Below, piece by piece: positions 6,565 to 7,898 of a DNA stretch of 7,898 nucleotides. Source of the stretch: an uncultured Selenomonadales bacterium (GTDB lineage: Bacteria > Bacillota > Negativicutes > Selenomonadales > Selenomonadaceae); the NCBI GenBank assembly GCA_947167555.1, contig CAMVIO010000085.1, forward strand, positions 1 to 7,898, read 5' to 3'. Position 1 is the stretch's first letter. Each line of letters starts with the position of its first letter. A program made the translations under genes and the position numbers. The notes under the pieces are model-generated. The model did not search any database, was not told the origin of the DNA, and was given only the letters and a program-made list of their open reading frames with translations.

Positions 6565-6607
6565 AGGGGGTGCATCGTTAGATTGTATCAGAATAATTGG
6601 TAAAGGG

Positions 6608-7519
6608 GATCCCTGCTGCGGTTCCGGAGGAATGTTTGTACAGAGCGAAAAGTTCATCCAGGCGCATACCGGCAAACGGGGAACCATCTCTGTATATGGG
6701 CAGGAATCCAACGCAGACACATGGAAAATGGCAAAGATGAACATGGCTATCCGTGGCATTGATGCCGATTTCGGCCCGCATCAGGCAGATACGTTCTTTA
6801 ATGATCTGCATCCGACGTTAAAGGCCGATTTTATTATGGCTAACCCGCCGTTTAATCTTTCAAACTGGGGACAGGATAAGCTGAAAGACGATAAACGTTG
6901 GAAATACGGAATACCGCCTGCAGGGAATGCCAACTATGCCTGGATACAGCATATGATCCATCACCTGGCTCCCAACGGCAAGCTTGGCCTGGTACTTGCC
7001 AATGGCGCTCTTTCCACACAGTCCAGCGGTGAAGGCGAAATCCGGAAGAACATTATAGAAGCGGATCTCGTAGAAGGCATTATTGCCCTGCCGCCGCAGC
7101 TTTTTTATAGCGTAACCATTCCGGTAACGCTCTGGTTTATTTCAAAAAACAAAAAGCAAAAAGGAAAGACTTTATTTATCGATGCCCGGAAGATGGGCTA
7201 TATGGTCGATCGCAAACACCGGGATTTTAAAGAAGAAGATATCCAAAAGTTAGCGGATACCTTTACCGCGTTCCAGGAAGGAAAACTGGAAGATGTGAAA
7301 GGATTCTGTGCCATTGCTACGTTACAGGATATTGCCAAGCAGGATTATATCCTGACACCCGGCCGTTACGTCGGCATCGAAGAACAGGAAGATGACGGTG
7401 AACCGTTTGAAGAAAAGATGACGCGCCTAACGTCTGAACTGTCTGAGATGTTTAAAAAATCTCACGAGTTGGAAGATGAAATCAGGGAAAAGTTAAAGGC
7501 GATTGGCTATGAAATTTGA
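6608..7519 (+). pseudogene. hsdM: Type I restriction-modification DNA methyltransferase subunit, 5'-truncated
   Basis: The C-terminal about 303 residues of HsdM, the N6-adenine methyltransferase subunit that works with HsdS. Homology begins suddenly at 6608 with AdoMet motif I, DPCCGSGGMFVQSEKF, and the frame closes at TAA 6554-6556. The N-terminal helical domain and motif X region, about 200 residues in family members of roughly 500, are absent. Downstream parts look intact: catalytic motif IV NPPF (6842-6853) in FIMANPPFNLSNWG, NANYAWIQHMIHHLAPNGK, GEIRKNIIEADLVEGIIALP, PGRYVG near the end, and a C-terminal helix. The ATG at 6632 follows GGTTCCGGAGG but would give a product without motif I, so no active enzyme is expected. 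Sequence just before 6608 is unrelated, pointing to a deletion or insertion junction. hsdS follows 67 nt downstream. Confidence 0.88.
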
Positions 7520-7586
7520 AATCGCGTGAGTGTTTAACTTAATGCGATAACGCCTATAGAAATTATATAAGTTAGACGGTGATATA

Positions 7587-7898
7587 ATGACGGAGATAAG
7601 AACGTTTGGAGATTTTGCAACATTTAAATATGGAAAAATGCCGATCAAAAAGAAAATAACCGATATTGGAAAGTATCCCGTTTATAGCGGTTATCGTTAT
7701 GTCGGTTATTATGATGAGTATAATACAGAAGCAAATCAATTAATTGTCGTTGCTCGTGGTGTTGGAGGCACTGGAGACGTTAAACTAACAAAAGAAAGAT
7801 GCTTTTTAACAAATCTTTCAATATCCGCTAGTATTGATGAAACTGTAACTAACGAATTCCCTGGAAAAGAGTGAGTGCATGCGTTTGTATGAATATGG
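7587..7898 (+). pseudogene. hsdS: Type I restriction-modification specificity subunit, frameshifted, partial
   Basis: The start of HsdS, which selects the DNA target of the type I complex. The ATG at 7587 begins 95 residues of a first target-recognition domain: VYSGYRYVGYYDEYNT, IVVARGVGGTGDVKL and CFLTNLSISASIDET are typical TRD blocks. The frame stops at TGA 7872-7874, far short of the usual about 400 residues. Removing one C from CCC at 7859-7861 restores an open frame reading NEFLEKSECMRLYEYG to the window end, which looks like the next HsdS segment, so a one-base insertion (or a sequence error) is likely. The ribosome site is weak. The DNA is clearly richer in A+T than the operon upstream, suggesting separate origin; strongly varied composition is common in hsdS domains. 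Confidence 0.75.

Larger units (their letters stand above)
6425..6574 (+). repeat. Five direct copies of GGGGGTGCA
   Basis: Exact copies begin at 6425, 6447, 6531, 6541 and 6566, all in the same orientation. The first two are 22 bp apart and both extend as GGGGGTGCAAA. The last two are 25 bp apart and share 15 bases, GGGGGTGCATCGTTA (6541-6555 and 6566-6580). Paired G-rich motifs followed by TGCAAA at 20-25 bp spacing recall the multiple terminal repeats of IS21-family elements, and the first pair is followed by TGCACA, a possible CA-3' end. Same-direction copies in both clusters do not fit the two ends of a single element. Iteron-like protein-binding sites are the alternative. No transposase remains. 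Confidence 0.65.
6386..6607. other. Non-coding junction between the operon and the restriction remnant
   Basis: No convincing gene lies in these 222 bases; open frames here have no recognisable protein sequence. The stretch holds a probable terminator, five copies of GGGGGTGCA, a CCTCG-A-CGAGG palindrome at 6438-6448 and a 16-bp inverted repeat. It ends where hsdM homology begins abruptly. The best reading is debris from one or more mobile-element ends, possibly with a deletion that removed the 5' part of hsdM. Confidence 0.55.

Noticed and set aside
6425..6580. CRISPR-like array
   Set aside because: The repeat is only 9-15 bases, spacing is irregular (10-84 bp), the spacers are partly repeated, and no cas genes are present.
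6279..6603. Two overlapping open frames across the repeat junction that look like a small gene
   Set aside because: They overlap the SnoaL domain out of frame, consist largely of translated repeat sequence and show no recognisable protein pattern.
7535..7574. Inverted repeat TAACTTA/TAAGTTA between hsdM and hsdS
   Set aside because: Arms of 7 bases in AT-rich DNA with a 26-nt gap and no T tract are likely by chance; no convincing promoter was found there.
7879..7898. Possible new gene start (ATG CGT TTG TAT...) at the window edge
   Set aside because: The same bases read better as the continuation of hsdS after a one-base frameshift.

Overview
The window looks like chromosomal accessory DNA from a low-to-mid GC anaerobic Firmicute. 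Strong AGGAGG-type ribosome sites sit 5-9 nt before nearly every start. The enzymes are those common in gut and oral anaerobes: oxygen-independent flavin reductases, a single-domain Old Yellow Enzyme homologue, and a large serine recombinase. A Negativicutes-type host (Selenomonas/Megasphaera-like) is my best guess, but it rests on general impression and not on a marker gene.

Layout, all on the + strand. (1) 1-709: the decayed 3' part of a large serine recombinase, with a frameshift and an in-frame stop. A hairpin terminator follows at 740-773. (2) 784-6385: a compact run of eight genes behind one good sigma-A-type promoter (TTGACA, 17 nt, TATCAT). They are a MarR regulator, an FMN split-barrel (pyridoxamine-oxidase-like) protein, a nitroreductase, a metallo-beta-lactamase-fold hydrolase, a second unrelated nitroreductase, a cupin, an Old Yellow Enzyme-type reductase, and a tautomerase fused to a SnoaL/NTF2-like domain. 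Gaps are 16-47 nt, plus one 11-nt overlap. (3) 6386-6607: a non-coding junction with a probable terminator, five direct copies of GGGGGTGCA and a perfect 16-bp inverted repeat, which looks like transposon-end debris. (4) 6608-7898: a type I restriction-modification remnant. hsdM has lost everything upstream of its AdoMet motif I, and hsdS is frameshifted in its first target-recognition domain and runs off the window.

The eight-gene block reads as a MarR-controlled pathway or stress operon for electrophilic, carbonyl, quinone or nitro compounds. Three to four predicted flavoproteins supply reduction, and the MBL hydrolase, cupin, tautomerase and SnoaL-like domain supply hydrolysis and isomerisation. 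The MarR protein has a cysteine in its first helix, placed much as in peroxide-sensing OhrR. The substrate cannot be read from the sequence. The most unusual points are the tautomerase-SnoaL fusion, which keeps a strong internal ribosome site and start codon at the domain border, and the placing of this intact operon between broken mobile-element and restriction genes.
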